From contig CBERPN010000074.1 of assembly GCA_965524675.1 (NCBI GenBank), positions 1 through 16,083 on the forward strand: a DNA stretch of 16,083 nucleotides, written 5' to 3'. Positions within the stretch are counted from its first letter, which is position 1, and the number at the start of each line of letters is the position of its first letter. The position numbers were made by a program, and so were the translations under genes. Below, piece by piece: positions 1 to 7,121 of this stretch. The notes under the pieces were generated by a model, which was given only the letters and a program-made list of their open reading frames with translations, had not been told where the DNA came from and searched no databases. Source of the stretch: CALLQB01 sp036479275. Its GTDB lineage: Bacteria; Actinomycetota; Acidimicrobiia; Acidimicrobiales; SHLQ01.

Positions 1-566
1 TGGCGCACTCTCTGCAACACCATCGAGGGCAGTCGCAACCGGTTCTCGATCGTGCGACCGTAATGGTCGCGCCGCCGGTTCATGCGCGACAGCATCGACG
101 ACAGCGTGTACGCATGAGCCATGTGCAGCTCCACTCCATCGAAGCCAGCTCGCTCTGCGCGTTCGGCGGCGTCGGCAAACAAGTCGGGCAGAGCCTCGAG
201 CTCGGCGACGCTCAAATCGCCTATCTGTTGGCGCCAGCCGCTGCGAGCAATCTTAAGGAAGTGAATTATCTGAAGGAAGACCTTGCCTTGCCCTGCCCGG
301 TGGCAGGCCTGGGTTAACTCGCTGAGTCCCGCGATGAAGCCATCGTCGGAGATTTTCAACAAAGGACCCGACTTCCCCCCGTGGATCGATGACGCCTCTA
401 CGACGATCAAGCCAGCACCACCTTCGGCAAAGCGTTCATAGCGCTGCACGATCGCGTCGTTTACGAAACCGTCTGCCCCGGACAGCCGCGTAACCATGGC
501 GGGCACAGCCAGCCGGTTAGGTAGTTCCAAGTCGTTGTATGTGAGAGGCTCGAAGGTGGTCGGCAC
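1..566 (-). CDS. NADH:flavin oxidoreductase, Old Yellow Enzyme family (partial, N-terminal 188 residues)
   Basis: This is an FMN-dependent ene-reductase of the OYE family, which reduces activated C=C bonds (enones, enoyl- or dienoyl-CoA) with NAD(P)H in the cytoplasm. Only the N-terminal 188 residues are visible; the gene runs off the left edge. Visible features are the opening FEPLTYNDLELPNRLAVPAM (residues 5-24), a RYERFAEGGAGLIVVE segment (42-57), HFLKIARSGWRQ (102-113), and the family signature GVELHMAHAYTLSSMLSRMN (144-163) followed by RRRDHYG and ENRLR. H148, H151 and Y153 fall in the substrate/FMN region. I chose GTG at 566 because an in-frame TAG lies four codons upstream and the next ATG would remove the conserved first strand; no strong ribosome site precedes it. 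It diverges from the acyl-CoA dehydrogenase, and an aryl-CoA ligase lies nearby, so an acyl-CoA substrate is plausible. The family call is secure, the substrate unknown. Confidence 0.88.
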   Translation of the reverse strand, partial: MPTTFEPLTYNDLELPNRLAVPAMVTRLSGADGFVNDAIVQRYERFAEGGAGLIVVEASSIHGGKSGPLLKISDDGFIAGLSELTQACHRAGQGKVFLQIIHFLKIARSGWRQQIGDLSVAELEALPDLFADAAERAERAGFDGVELHMAHAYTLSSMLSRMNRRRDHYGRTIENRLRLPSMVLQRVR

Positions 567-606
567 AAGCCAACACTACGACCAACCAACCCAAAGGACG
601 AAGACT
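567..606. promoter_or_regulatory. Divergent intergenic region between OYE reductase and acyl-CoA dehydrogenase
   Basis: Only 40 bp separate the two divergent start codons, so any promoters must overlap each other or the coding starts. The plus side carries AAAGGA about 9 nt before ATG 607, a good ribosome site. I see no convincing -10/-35 pair and no palindrome. The tight spacing suggests co-regulation of the two genes. Confidence 0.4.
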
Positions 607-1728
607 ATGAATACGGCATTGGGCGCAGAACTCCGTGCACTCGTCGAAACCGAGATCGATGGGCTACGAGATTTGGCCGACTCCGCCCCCGAAGGTCGTC
701 TCAATCGGCCGTTGCTCGAAGCGCTCGGTGTTCGACTATTGCCGCAGTTGTTTCCGTCGTCAGTAGGTGGAGTTCACGACGGTGTGGTGTCTTCGACCGC
801 CCTTTGCGTGCTTCGCGAAGAACTCGGACGACTAATGCCAGCCGCAGAAACCGCACTGGCACTGCAAGGTCTCGGCTCGTACCCAATTCTGTTCCAGGGT
901 CAACCCGAGGTTGTAAACACATGGATGCCCGAGGTTGCCTCTGGCCGCGCAGTTGCCGCCTTCGCCCTCACCGAGGCGGGAGCGGGTTCGGACGCCGCTG
1001 CGGTCGCGACCGAAGCGGTACGCGACGGCAACGGTTGGCGCCTCAGCGGCGAGAAGATCTGGATTTCCAACGCTCCCGACGCCGACATCTACACCGTCTT
1101 CGCCCGCACCACTCCCGACGCAGGCTCGCGCGGTGTGTCGGCCTTCGCTGTTCCCGGCTCGTCCAAAGGATTGTCCGGCGAGTCTATCGACATGATCGCC
1201 CCCCACGTGATTGGCCGACTGGAGTTCGACGGGGTCTTCGTCCCCGATGCGCAATTGCTAGGCGAAGAGAACCGCGGTTTTCGGGTAGCGATGGAGACTC
1301 TCGATCTGTTTCGACCCAGCGTCGGGGCCTACGTTGTCGGCATGGCGCAGCACGCCCTAGATCTTGCGGTGGCTCATACCTCTACTCGCGAAGCGTTCGG
1401 AGCACCGCTACGAGAACTGCAATCGGTGCAGCACAAGATTGCCGACATGGCACTCAAGGTCGAAGCATCTCGGCTGCTCGTGTACCAGGCGGCGCAATGC
1501 TACGACACCGGCACAGAAGGTCTCACTAAGAAGTCGGCGATGGCGAAACTGTTCGCAACGGAATCGGCACAGCAGGTAATCGACGATTCGATCCAGTTGC
1601 ACGGGGCTCACGCCCTCGAGCATGGCCATGCCCTCGAACATCTGTACCGCGAGGTTCGCGCCCCACGGATTTACGAAGGCGCCAACGACGTCCAGAAGTC
1701 GATCATCGCCCGCGAGGTGTACGGGTAG
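607..1728 (+). CDS. Acyl-CoA dehydrogenase
   Basis: This FAD-dependent acyl-CoA dehydrogenase (373 aa, close to the usual length) introduces an alpha,beta double bond into an acyl-CoA and passes electrons to ETF. Visible features are the FAD/substrate motif LTEAGAGSDA (121-130), GEKIWISNA in the middle beta domain, the C-terminal helical domain with REAFGAPLRELQSVQ, and IYEGANDVQKSII near the end. E357 in that last motif is at the position of the catalytic base used by many family members, although this family also uses other positions. ATG 607 is preferred over an upstream in-frame ATG at 496: it has AAAGGA about 9 nt upstream, while the longer form would add 37 residues overlapping the divergent reductase gene. 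It converges on the aryl-CoA ligase with a 68-bp gap. The degenerate YEGANDVQ (usually YEGTSEIQ) suggests a non-standard, possibly cyclic or branched, substrate. Confidence 0.93.
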   Translation: MNTALGAELRALVETEIDGLRDLADSAPEGRLNRPLLEALGVRLLPQLFPSSVGGVHDGVVSSTALCVLREELGRLMPAAETALALQGLGSYPILFQGQPEVVNTWMPEVASGRAVAAFALTEAGAGSDAAAVATEAVRDGNGWRLSGEKIWISNAPDADIYTVFARTTPDAGSRGVSAFAVPGSSKGLSGESIDMIAPHVIGRLEFDGVFVPDAQLLGEENRGFRVAMETLDLFRPSVGAYVVGMAQHALDLAVAHTSTREAFGAPLRELQSVQHKIADMALKVEASRLLVYQAAQCYDTGTEGLTKKSAMAKLFATESAQQVIDDSIQLHGAHALEHGHALEHLYREVRAPRIYEGANDVQKSIIAREVYG

Positions 1729-1743
1729 CGACCCGTCAGCGAA

Positions 1744-1769
1744 TCGATTAGGGACGGTCGATTAGGGAC
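1744..1769. repeat. Tandem 12-bp direct repeat in a convergent gene gap
   Basis: TCGATTAGGGAC occurs at 1744-1755 and again at 1758-1769, separated by two bases, and is followed by ATGCCTGACACC. It lies between the convergent stops of the acyl-CoA dehydrogenase and the aryl-CoA ligase. A weak stem with a bulge (GACC-c-GTC with GACGGTC) overlaps it, but there is no T tract, so I do not call it a terminator. Confidence 0.6.
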
Positions 1770-1796
1770 ATGCCTGACACCGCGATCTGGTCACCA

Positions 1797-3386
1797 CTAT
1801 TTGCCGAGTTTGTTGCGTTGGAGTTTTCCGGTGTTGGTCTTGGGTAGCGGGTCGGGGCAAAAGGTGATGCGACGGGGGTATTTATAGGGGGCGATCGTTT
1901 GCTTGACGTGATTCTGGATCTTTCTCTCTAGCTCTTCCGATGCTTGCGAGGGGTCTTTGAGGTGTAGAAAGGCGTGCACGATCATGCCGCGATCAGGGTC
2001 GGGATCGCCAATTACGCCCGCCTCCGCGACGCTTGGGTGACTCAGCAGGCCAGCCTCCACATCGGGTGCGGCGATGTTGTAACCAGAGCTAATGATCATA
2101 TCGTCGGCTCGCGCCTGGTACCAGAGATAACCATCGTCGTCGCGTTTGTAGGCATCGCCAGTGATGTTCCACCCGTCTTGGACATATACCTCTTGGCGAT
2201 CGTCATCGAGGTAGCGACAACCTATTGGACCCTTAACGGCGAGTCGCCCGATCTCACCGGGCGGCGACTCATTGCCTTCATCGTCGAGAATCGTGGCCTG
2301 CCAGCCAGGAATTGGTTTGCCGGTGGCTCCTGGGCGGATGTCGTCGTCGGCAGCCGAGACAAAGATATGCAACAACTCGGTTGCGCCAAGGCCGTCGATG
2401 AGGCGTACCCCGGTTTCGGTTTCGACGTAATCAAAGGTGGACACCGGTAGCGTCTCACCGGCCGAGACACCACGGCGCAGCGACGACAGGTCGGGCCGCG
2501 GATCGAGACCCAGCATGGCCCGGTATGCGGTAGGGGCGGTGAAACAGACCGTGGCCTTACGCTGTTCGATCAGTTCGGCGAGGGCAGCAGGGCCCGGCCT
2601 CTCGCTGAACCAATTCGATGCCCCAACCCGCATTGGGAACACAACTTCTCCGCCAAGCCCGAAGGTGAACGCCAAGGGAGGACTACCGACAAAGATGTCG
2701 TCGCCCGTGGCCTTGAGAATGGGCTGAAACGAGTCGGCGATAACGAGTAGGTCGCGATGAAAATGAATAGTGGCTTTGGGCTCGCCCGTGGTTCCGGATG
2801 TGAATCCGAGCAGCGCCGGGTCGGTCGCTGCGGTATCGACGTTTGAGAACGAGCCCGACTTATTGGCCGCTGCATTGGTGAGGTCTCCGCCCTCGCCCCA
2901 CAGCGCTACTGGCGTGTCGACGAATACGCCGAGTGGCTCTTGCATCCCCACCGAGCACAACGCGATGGTCGGATCGCACTTGTCGTAGATCTTTCGCAAC
3001 TCGGGCTCGCGCAGCATCGGCATGGTAACGACCGCGACCGCGCCCGCTTTGAGGATCGCGTACCAAGCGGCTACCACCCACGGTGCGTTCGCCCCGCGTA
3101 TTAGCACTCGGTTGCCCGGTACTAACCCGTGGTCTTCTACCAACACCGCCGCTATCTGGTTGGCTGTCTTCAACATGTCGTCGTAGGTCCAGAGCTCATC
3201 ACCCAAACCCATGCACGGTCGGGCGCCCCAACCTCGCTCGACCGCCGAGTCGAGCAGTTCGGTCGCAGCATTAAGACGATCTGGATAGTCGAACAGAGGA
3301 TCGTCGAGAATGATCTCGGGCCACTGGCCAATGGGCGGCAACCCATCGATCACAAACTGGTCGATATGCGCCGTCTCGGTACTCAA
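1797..3386 (-). CDS. AMP-forming aryl-CoA ligase (benzoate / 2-aminobenzoate-CoA ligase type)
   Basis: This ANL-superfamily ligase (529 aa) activates a carboxylic acid to an acyl-adenylate and then to the CoA thioester. The phosphate-binding motif FTSGTTGEPKAT spans 195-206, the A5 motif is DGLGATELLHIFVSA (331-345), and the C-terminal domain carries DGWNITGDAY, RADDMIISSGYNI and a terminal KTNTGKLQRNK in which K521 is the expected catalytic lysine. From memory, the GATELLHIF stretch and overall layout resemble benzoate/2-aminobenzoate-CoA ligases more than fatty-acyl ligases. The start is TTG at 3386: it follows TGGAGGAACAG, a near-consensus ribosome site 5 nt away, and no ATG or GTG fits as well. 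It is the second gene of a minus-strand pair, 58 bp after the alpha/beta hydrolase. The class is firm; the exact aryl acid is inferred. Confidence 0.9.
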   Translation of the reverse strand: MSTETAHIDQFVIDGLPPIGQWPEIILDDPLFDYPDRLNAATELLDSAVERGWGARPCMGLGDELWTYDDMLKTANQIAAVLVEDHGLVPGNRVLIRGANAPWVVAAWYAILKAGAVAVVTMPMLREPELRKIYDKCDPTIALCSVGMQEPLGVFVDTPVALWGEGGDLTNAAANKSGSFSNVDTAATDPALLGFTSGTTGEPKATIHFHRDLLVIADSFQPILKATGDDIFVGSPPLAFTFGLGGEVVFPMRVGASNWFSERPGPAALAELIEQRKATVCFTAPTAYRAMLGLDPRPDLSSLRRGVSAGETLPVSTFDYVETETGVRLIDGLGATELLHIFVSAADDDIRPGATGKPIPGWQATILDDEGNESPPGEIGRLAVKGPIGCRYLDDDRQEVYVQDGWNITGDAYKRDDDGYLWYQARADDMIISSGYNIAAPDVEAGLLSHPSVAEAGVIGDPDPDRGMIVHAFLHLKDPSQASEELERKIQNHVKQTIAPYKYPRRITFCPDPLPKTNTGKLQRNKLGK

Positions 3387-3444
3387 CTGTTCCTCCAGAA
3401 TCGAATGGTGGCGTTACAGAACCTACGTTAGATGCTGCTTCACT

Positions 3445-4239
3445 TCACGCTCGAATGAAGGCGACGGCTTCTTGGGTCCAACTCTGAAGTTGTGCCCAGG
3501 TCGTCGCGATCTTCACCGTGCAGTTGGGTAAGAGATCGCCAAGCTCTTCAGCCGAACTAACTGGGTGCACCGGGTCGCCACTCCAAGCGAGGATCAGCGT
3601 TTCGGAATCTATCAACCGCACCAGATCGCGGTTGGGAAGATTAGCGGTGGCGGCTCCCCGAAATAGCCCGGCCATCCGTACCGGATCGGCATCGCGCAAA
3701 CCACTCAGGCGATGCTCGGCCCACTCGTCCAACCCGATGAGAGGGTCGGGTACCGGAAGTTCTTGGGCCCCGATCAGTAGCGGGCCAACTCCCTTGCGTT
3801 CGAGAATCTGAGCCATTTGTTCATACGTTTCGGTCTGAGCATCGCGGGTCTCCCAACCGGTCGGGGGAATCACCAACAGCAACTTCTCGATGCGAGCGGG
3901 ATCGGCGACCGCCGCGTGCAGGGTGGTCGCCGCGCCTAGCGAAGCGCCCCCAGCGATGTAGCTGTCGACCCCGGCCGACGCGGTTAGCTCGAGTTGGTCA
4001 AGCGCCATCTGGTCCCAGCTATAGGCCTCGGCTTCGGTGGTAAACCCCGACTCCCCATGACCTCGGGCGTCGTAGCGAAAGACCTGGCCGCTCTTCGCTA
4101 CCTCGGCCCAATCGATCAAGCCGAGTCGATCCTCGTCGGCTCGGCAACTGTTGAGCCCGTGCGCCCAAACCAATGTCGTGCCCGCACCCGACCGTTCCCA
4201 GGCAAGATCGACCCCTCGAATATGCGTAGTTTCGCTCAT
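3445..4239 (-). CDS. Alpha/beta-fold hydrolase
   Basis: This 264-residue cytoplasmic alpha/beta hydrolase is of the size of esterases, enol-lactonases and C-C hydrolases. The oxyanion-loop HG lies at 27-28 (WAHGLNS), YDARGHGES at 56-64, the nucleophile elbow is GGASLGAA with S100, and a likely acid is D222 in SGDPVHPVS. The C-terminal segment where the catalytic histidine normally sits (ATTWAQLQSWTQEAVAFIRA) has no histidine; H225 beside the acid is the only late one. The enzyme may therefore use a rearranged triad, or have lost classical hydrolase activity. The gene heads the minus-strand pair with the aryl-CoA ligase and diverges from the DUF35/thiolase-like pair, so a role on an ester, lactone or thioester intermediate of the same pathway is plausible. 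The ribosome site is weak (TAGG about 8 nt upstream). Confidence 0.85.
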   Translation of the reverse strand: MSETTHIRGVDLAWERSGAGTTLVWAHGLNSCRADEDRLGLIDWAEVAKSGQVFRYDARGHGESGFTTEAEAYSWDQMALDQLELTASAGVDSYIAGGASLGAATTLHAAVADPARIEKLLLVIPPTGWETRDAQTETYEQMAQILERKGVGPLLIGAQELPVPDPLIGLDEWAEHRLSGLRDADPVRMAGLFRGAATANLPNRDLVRLIDSETLILAWSGDPVHPVSSAEELGDLLPNCTVKIATTWAQLQSWTQEAVAFIRA

Positions 4240-4255
4240 GGGGTCAACCTAGTGT

Positions 4256-4271
4256 CCGGCACTGGTGCCGG
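4256..4271. promoter_or_regulatory. 16-bp palindrome, candidate operator
   Basis: CCGGCAC-TG-GTGCCGG has perfect 7-bp arms around a 2-bp centre. It lies 17 bp upstream of the alpha/beta hydrolase start, in the 118-bp gap between the divergent hydrolase and DUF35 genes. Its position suits a repressor site for the minus-strand promoter, though which protein binds is unknown. Confidence 0.5.
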
Positions 4272-4313
4272 TGGGGTTTGCGGGTTTGGCCTGTCGTGCT
4301 CGATAGTAGAGTT

Positions 4314-4330
4314 TCTGACCAACTGTCAGA
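4314..4330. promoter_or_regulatory. 17-bp inverted repeat, candidate operator
   Basis: TCTGAC-CAACT-GTCAGA has perfect 6-bp arms and lies 27 bp before the DUF35 start. The size and spacing are typical of TetR- or GntR-type operators. It is the second inverted repeat in this divergent gap and is unrelated in sequence to the one at 4256. Confidence 0.5.
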
Positions 4331-4357
4331 TTTGGCTGCCATGGAGGTCGCTTTCTC

Positions 4358-4792
4358 ATGGGTAAGACGCAGGTTCCAGCGGTTGAAGGACTCTTTACGA
4401 TGGGTGACGAACCGCGCCTTATTGGCGGTAAGGGCAAGTCGCGCGACAGCTACTTCTTTCCAAAGAACATGGGCGGTTCCGACCCTAGTTGCCTCGGCGA
4501 CGATGAGCGCGAAGAGGTGCTGCTCAGCCGAACCGGGACAATCTGGTCGTACACCACTAGCAGCTACCCACCGCCACTTCCCTACATCGTCACCACCGAA
4601 CCGTTCGAACCAATCGTCATCGGTGCCGTCGAACTTGACGACGAAAAGATGGTGGTGCTCGGCCAGATGGCCACCGGCGTCGCAATCGACGATATGTCCA
4701 TCGGCATGCGAGTCCAGTTAATCCTCGACGTTCTGAACGAGGATGATGAGCATCAGTTCATGGTGTGGAAATGGGAGCCGCTCAATGGATGA
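4358..4792 (+). CDS. DUF35 OB-fold, acyl-CoA-associated protein
   Basis: This 144-residue protein matches the DUF35 (OB-fold, nucleic-acid-binding-like) family, whose members form complexes with thiolase-like enzymes and are thought to bind acyl-CoA. The N-terminal part normally carries a CxxC...CxxC zinc ribbon; here it reads YFFPKNMGGSDPSC with a single cysteine (C45), so the zinc site appears lost. The OB-fold follows, from about residue 55 (LLSRTGTIWSYT) to the end. The stop overlaps the next gene's start by 8 bp, which implies translational coupling and fits a stoichiometric partner. GGAGG at 4343-4347 precedes ATG 4358 by 10 nt. In steroid side-chain degradation the DUF35 domain of ChsH2 partners the aldolase Ltp2; the same arrangement here is suggestive but not proof of that reaction. 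Confidence 0.85.
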   Translation: MGKTQVPAVEGLFTMGDEPRLIGGKGKSRDSYFFPKNMGGSDPSCLGDDEREEVLLSRTGTIWSYTTSSYPPPLPYIVTTEPFEPIVIGAVELDDEKMVVLGQMATGVAIDDMSIGMRVQLILDVLNEDDEHQFMVWKWEPLNG

Positions 4793-5972
4793 CATAGCAA
4801 TCTTGGGTGCTGGCATGACCCCTTGGGGAAAGCTCGGACGCCCCTTCGTCGAATACGGAGTCGTCGCCGCCAAGGAGGCACTCGCAGATGCCGGTATCGA
4901 CTGGAACGATGTCGGCCTGGTCTCGGGTGCCAACACGGTCCGCAACGGTTACCCGGGCTGGGTATCTGGCTCGACGTTCGCGAACGCATTAGGTTTCCAA
5001 GGGGCGCAGCTCTCATCGAGCTACGCCGCCTGCGCTTCAGGAGCCACGGCTCTAACTATCGCGCGCGCTCAAATCATCGCTGGTGTCTGCGATGTTGCTT
5101 TGGTGATCGGCGCCGACACCACCCCCAAGGGCTTTTTCGCCCCGGTGGCTGGCGACCGTCCCGACGACCCCGACTGGCTCAGGTTCCGAATTGCGGGAAT
5201 GACCAACCCTGCGTACTTCGGCTTGTTCGCACGCCGTCGGATGGAGCTTTATGGCGACACCACCGATGACTTTGCCGCGGTCAAGGCCAAGAACTCTCGA
5301 CACGGTGTGCATAATCCGCGAGCCCGCTACAACAAGGAGTACTCGGTCGACGACGTCGCTAACTCGCCCGTGGTCGCAGACCCGCTGAGGCTGTTAGAAA
5401 TCTGCGCCACCTCCGACGGCGGCGCGGCACTGGTCATCTCGAGCATGGAGTACGCCAAGGCGAAGGGTTTCACCGATCCGGTCCGGGTAACCGGAATCTC
5501 GACGGTCGGGCCCTCTTATCCCAACGCTGTAATCGACATGCCATATCTCGCCTCAGATTCATGGAATGCCGCGGGCGACAGCGACCACACTTTCAAGCGC
5601 GACATCGCTCAGGTGGCCTACGACGAAGCCGGCATTGGCCCCGACGATTTGGATCTTGCGGAGGTCTACGATCTCAGTTCGGCCTACGAACTTGAGTGGT
5701 ACGAACGAATTGGCCTTTGCGCCGATGGCGAAGCGACGAGGTTGCTGCGCGACGGCGACACCAGCCTCGGTGGCCGAATCCCAGTGAACGTATCCGGCGG
5801 CTTAGGTGCCTTCGGAGAGGCGATACCCGCTCAGGCCATCGCGCAGGTTTGCGAGCTGACTTGGCAACTGCGCGGCGAGAGCGGACACCGCCAAGTCGAC
5901 GACGCGCACATTGGCCTCACCATCAACTATGGCATGTTCGGACACGGCAGTTCGGTGATCGTGCAGCGCTGA
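4785..5972 (+). CDS. Thiolase-like / SCP-x-type lipid-transfer enzyme with incomplete thiolase active site
   Basis: This thiolase-fold protein (395 aa) belongs to the SCP-x/lipid-transfer branch. The nucleophile region SYAACASGATAL is present, with C83. In the late region, NVSGGLGAFGEAIPAQA (335-351) has E345 where classical thiolases have the histidine of GHP, and NYGMFGHGSS (381-390) lacks the second cysteine. Classical thiolysis therefore looks unlikely. Related proteins that pair with DUF35 partners, such as Ltp2, act as retro-aldolases on acyl-CoAs; AEVYDLSSAYELEWY (292-306) offers tyrosines in a comparable region. ATG 4785 overlaps the DUF35 stop by 8 bp, has GGGAG about 8 nt upstream and gives the expected MDDIAILGAGMTPWG opening; the frame extends upstream to 4743, but that extension is inside DUF35. 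Fold and pairing are firm; the reaction is inferred. Confidence 0.88.
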   Translation: MDDIAILGAGMTPWGKLGRPFVEYGVVAAKEALADAGIDWNDVGLVSGANTVRNGYPGWVSGSTFANALGFQGAQLSSSYAACASGATALTIARAQIIAGVCDVALVIGADTTPKGFFAPVAGDRPDDPDWLRFRIAGMTNPAYFGLFARRRMELYGDTTDDFAAVKAKNSRHGVHNPRARYNKEYSVDDVANSPVVADPLRLLEICATSDGGAALVISSMEYAKAKGFTDPVRVTGISTVGPSYPNAVIDMPYLASDSWNAAGDSDHTFKRDIAQVAYDEAGIGPDDLDLAEVYDLSSAYELEWYERIGLCADGEATRLLRDGDTSLGGRIPVNVSGGLGAFGEAIPAQAIAQVCELTWQLRGESGHRQVDDAHIGLTINYGMFGHGSSVIVQR

Positions 5973-6117
5973 ATCGGCAATGCTTCCATGCAGAAGTTGC
6001 TGTCGTGACTGCCTCCAACACACGGCTACCGACAATCTTCATAGTAAATCGGTACCTTTCCACACGGAATTGTTTCATTTGCGTTACAGTCATCTGAGAC
6101 TTCGGTCACCAAGGACG

Positions 6118-6165
6118 TTCTGCCACCTAAAACTGCCCCTATAAGGGCGTTTTTGGGTGGCAGAA
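6118..6165. repeat. Dispersed 48-bp near-palindrome, copy 1
   Basis: Arms TTCTGCCACC (6118-6127) and GGTGGCAGAA (6156-6165) are perfect. Inside them AAAA pairs with TTTT and GCCC with GGGC around a CTATAA loop, giving a stem of about 21 positions with one mismatch and two wobbles. A second copy of identical length lies at 8836-8883. This copy sits 145 bp after the thiolase-like gene and 43 bp before the MscS gene. The inner GCCC...GGGC-G-TTTTT would work as a plus-strand terminator. The rest of the gap, 5973-6117, shows no clear promoter or gene. Confidence 0.8.
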
Positions 6166-6208
6166 GTAAAAGAACGCGAACCAGAGCGGGCGAAGCGACG
6201 GAACGCAC

Positions 6209-7045
6209 ATGCCACCTACCAACTCATCCCCGAACCCGGTCAAAGCGACCGACCTTGGCTTTAACGTTGCCGAGGTCATCTCGTTCGTCGGGCCGTTCCT
6301 CGCTCGACTGCTGGTTGTCGGTGTTGCGGCCGCTATCGCTATGAGGTTCACTAGGCGAGCCATCGACCAGGTCGACGACGTTCGCAACCGCCGACAACTG
6401 CTCTTCTTTGGGCCCAAACTCGTTTGGGTAGTGGTAACCCTCATCGGGCTCGACCTTTCAGGCTTCGATATCTCAGGCGCGGCAGCGCTATTGGCCGCTG
6501 TCGGCGTTACCGGCACCGTCGTCTTCACCCCGGTCGGCCAGAACTACGTGGCCGGAGCCATGACCAACATCGACAACCTCTACGAGGTCGGCGAAGTGGT
6601 AACCGTCGGCGATATCTTTGGACGAGTTGTCTACCAGTCGGTATTGCGCACCGAGTTAGAGCTTCCCGACGGAACCAAGGCTTGGATTCCAAACTCAACT
6701 TTCCAAGACAACGAGGTGCTCAACCACAGTCGAATGGGCGGTTACCGCATTGCGGTCGATGTGCCTCTCGATGGCACGCCCGATCGTGGCCTGGCGGTGA
6801 TGGTGATGGAGTCAGCTCTCGGAACATTGTCGTGGAATAGCGCCGACAAACAGCCGTACGTCGTGTTCGACCACGTTGGTGGCGAGGCGATGTTCTTCAA
6901 GGTCTATGCCTGGATCGATGACCGGACCACAGCCCCGTACTTTCGCGGCTTGCTGCTGACATCGTTGGTCGACGCGTTGGAATTAGAAGGCATCTCGGTC
7001 GGCCGGACGACCAATCTCTCGTTTGCTGAGGCAGGCACCTTCTAA
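6209..7045 (+). CDS. Small-conductance mechanosensitive channel (MscS family)
   Basis: This 278-residue inner-membrane protein has about three hydrophobic segments (roughly 26-46, 66-84 and 88-115) followed by a MscS beta domain. The third segment, GAAALLAAVGVTGTVVFTPV, is glycine/alanine-rich like the pore-lining TM3 helix. The beta domain shows NLYEVGEVVTVGDIFGRVV, RTELELPDGTKAWIPNS (IPNS at 160-163) and NHS, which are family hallmarks. MscS channels open under membrane tension to release osmolytes after hypo-osmotic shock. The length is close to the E. coli type. ATG 6209 has only a weak site (CGGAAC). The gene follows repeat copy 1 and is on the same strand as the downstream LLM oxidoreductase, 76 bp away, but no functional link to it is evident. 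Confidence 0.9.
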   Translation: MPPTNSSPNPVKATDLGFNVAEVISFVGPFLARLLVVGVAAAIAMRFTRRAIDQVDDVRNRRQLLFFGPKLVWVVVTLIGLDLSGFDISGAAALLAAVGVTGTVVFTPVGQNYVAGAMTNIDNLYEVGEVVTVGDIFGRVVYQSVLRTELELPDGTKAWIPNSTFQDNEVLNHSRMGGYRIAVDVPLDGTPDRGLAVMVMESALGTLSWNSADKQPYVVFDHVGGEAMFFKVYAWIDDRTTAPYFRGLLLTSLVDALELEGISVGRTTNLSFAEAGTF

Positions 7046-7066
7046 TAATCAGATCTTTCCTGCCGC

Positions 7067-7104
7067 GCCACTATTGCGCTATGACTTGTGCGAACACTAG
7101 TGGC
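7067..7104. promoter_or_regulatory. Inverted repeat before the LLM oxidoreductase gene
   Basis: GCCACTA (7067-7073) and TAGTGGC (7098-7104) are perfect 7-bp arms enclosing 24 nt. They lie between the MscS stop and the LLM start, ending just ahead of the ribosome site AAGGGAGA. This could be an operator or a weak terminator; there is no T tract. Confidence 0.35.
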
Positions 7105-7121
7105 AACTCAAGGGAGATTCG

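Noticed and set aside
63..317. Plus-strand open frame of 84 residues
   Set aside because: It lies antisense to the OYE reductase, whose translation shows clear family motifs; no domain is visible in the plus reading.
496..606. Longer N-terminus for the acyl-CoA dehydrogenase
   Set aside because: The extra 37 residues overlap the divergent reductase coding region, have no family match, and the ATG at 607 has a good ribosome site.
1974..2450. 158-residue plus-strand open frame
   Set aside because: It is antisense to the aryl-CoA ligase core and shows no domain of its own.
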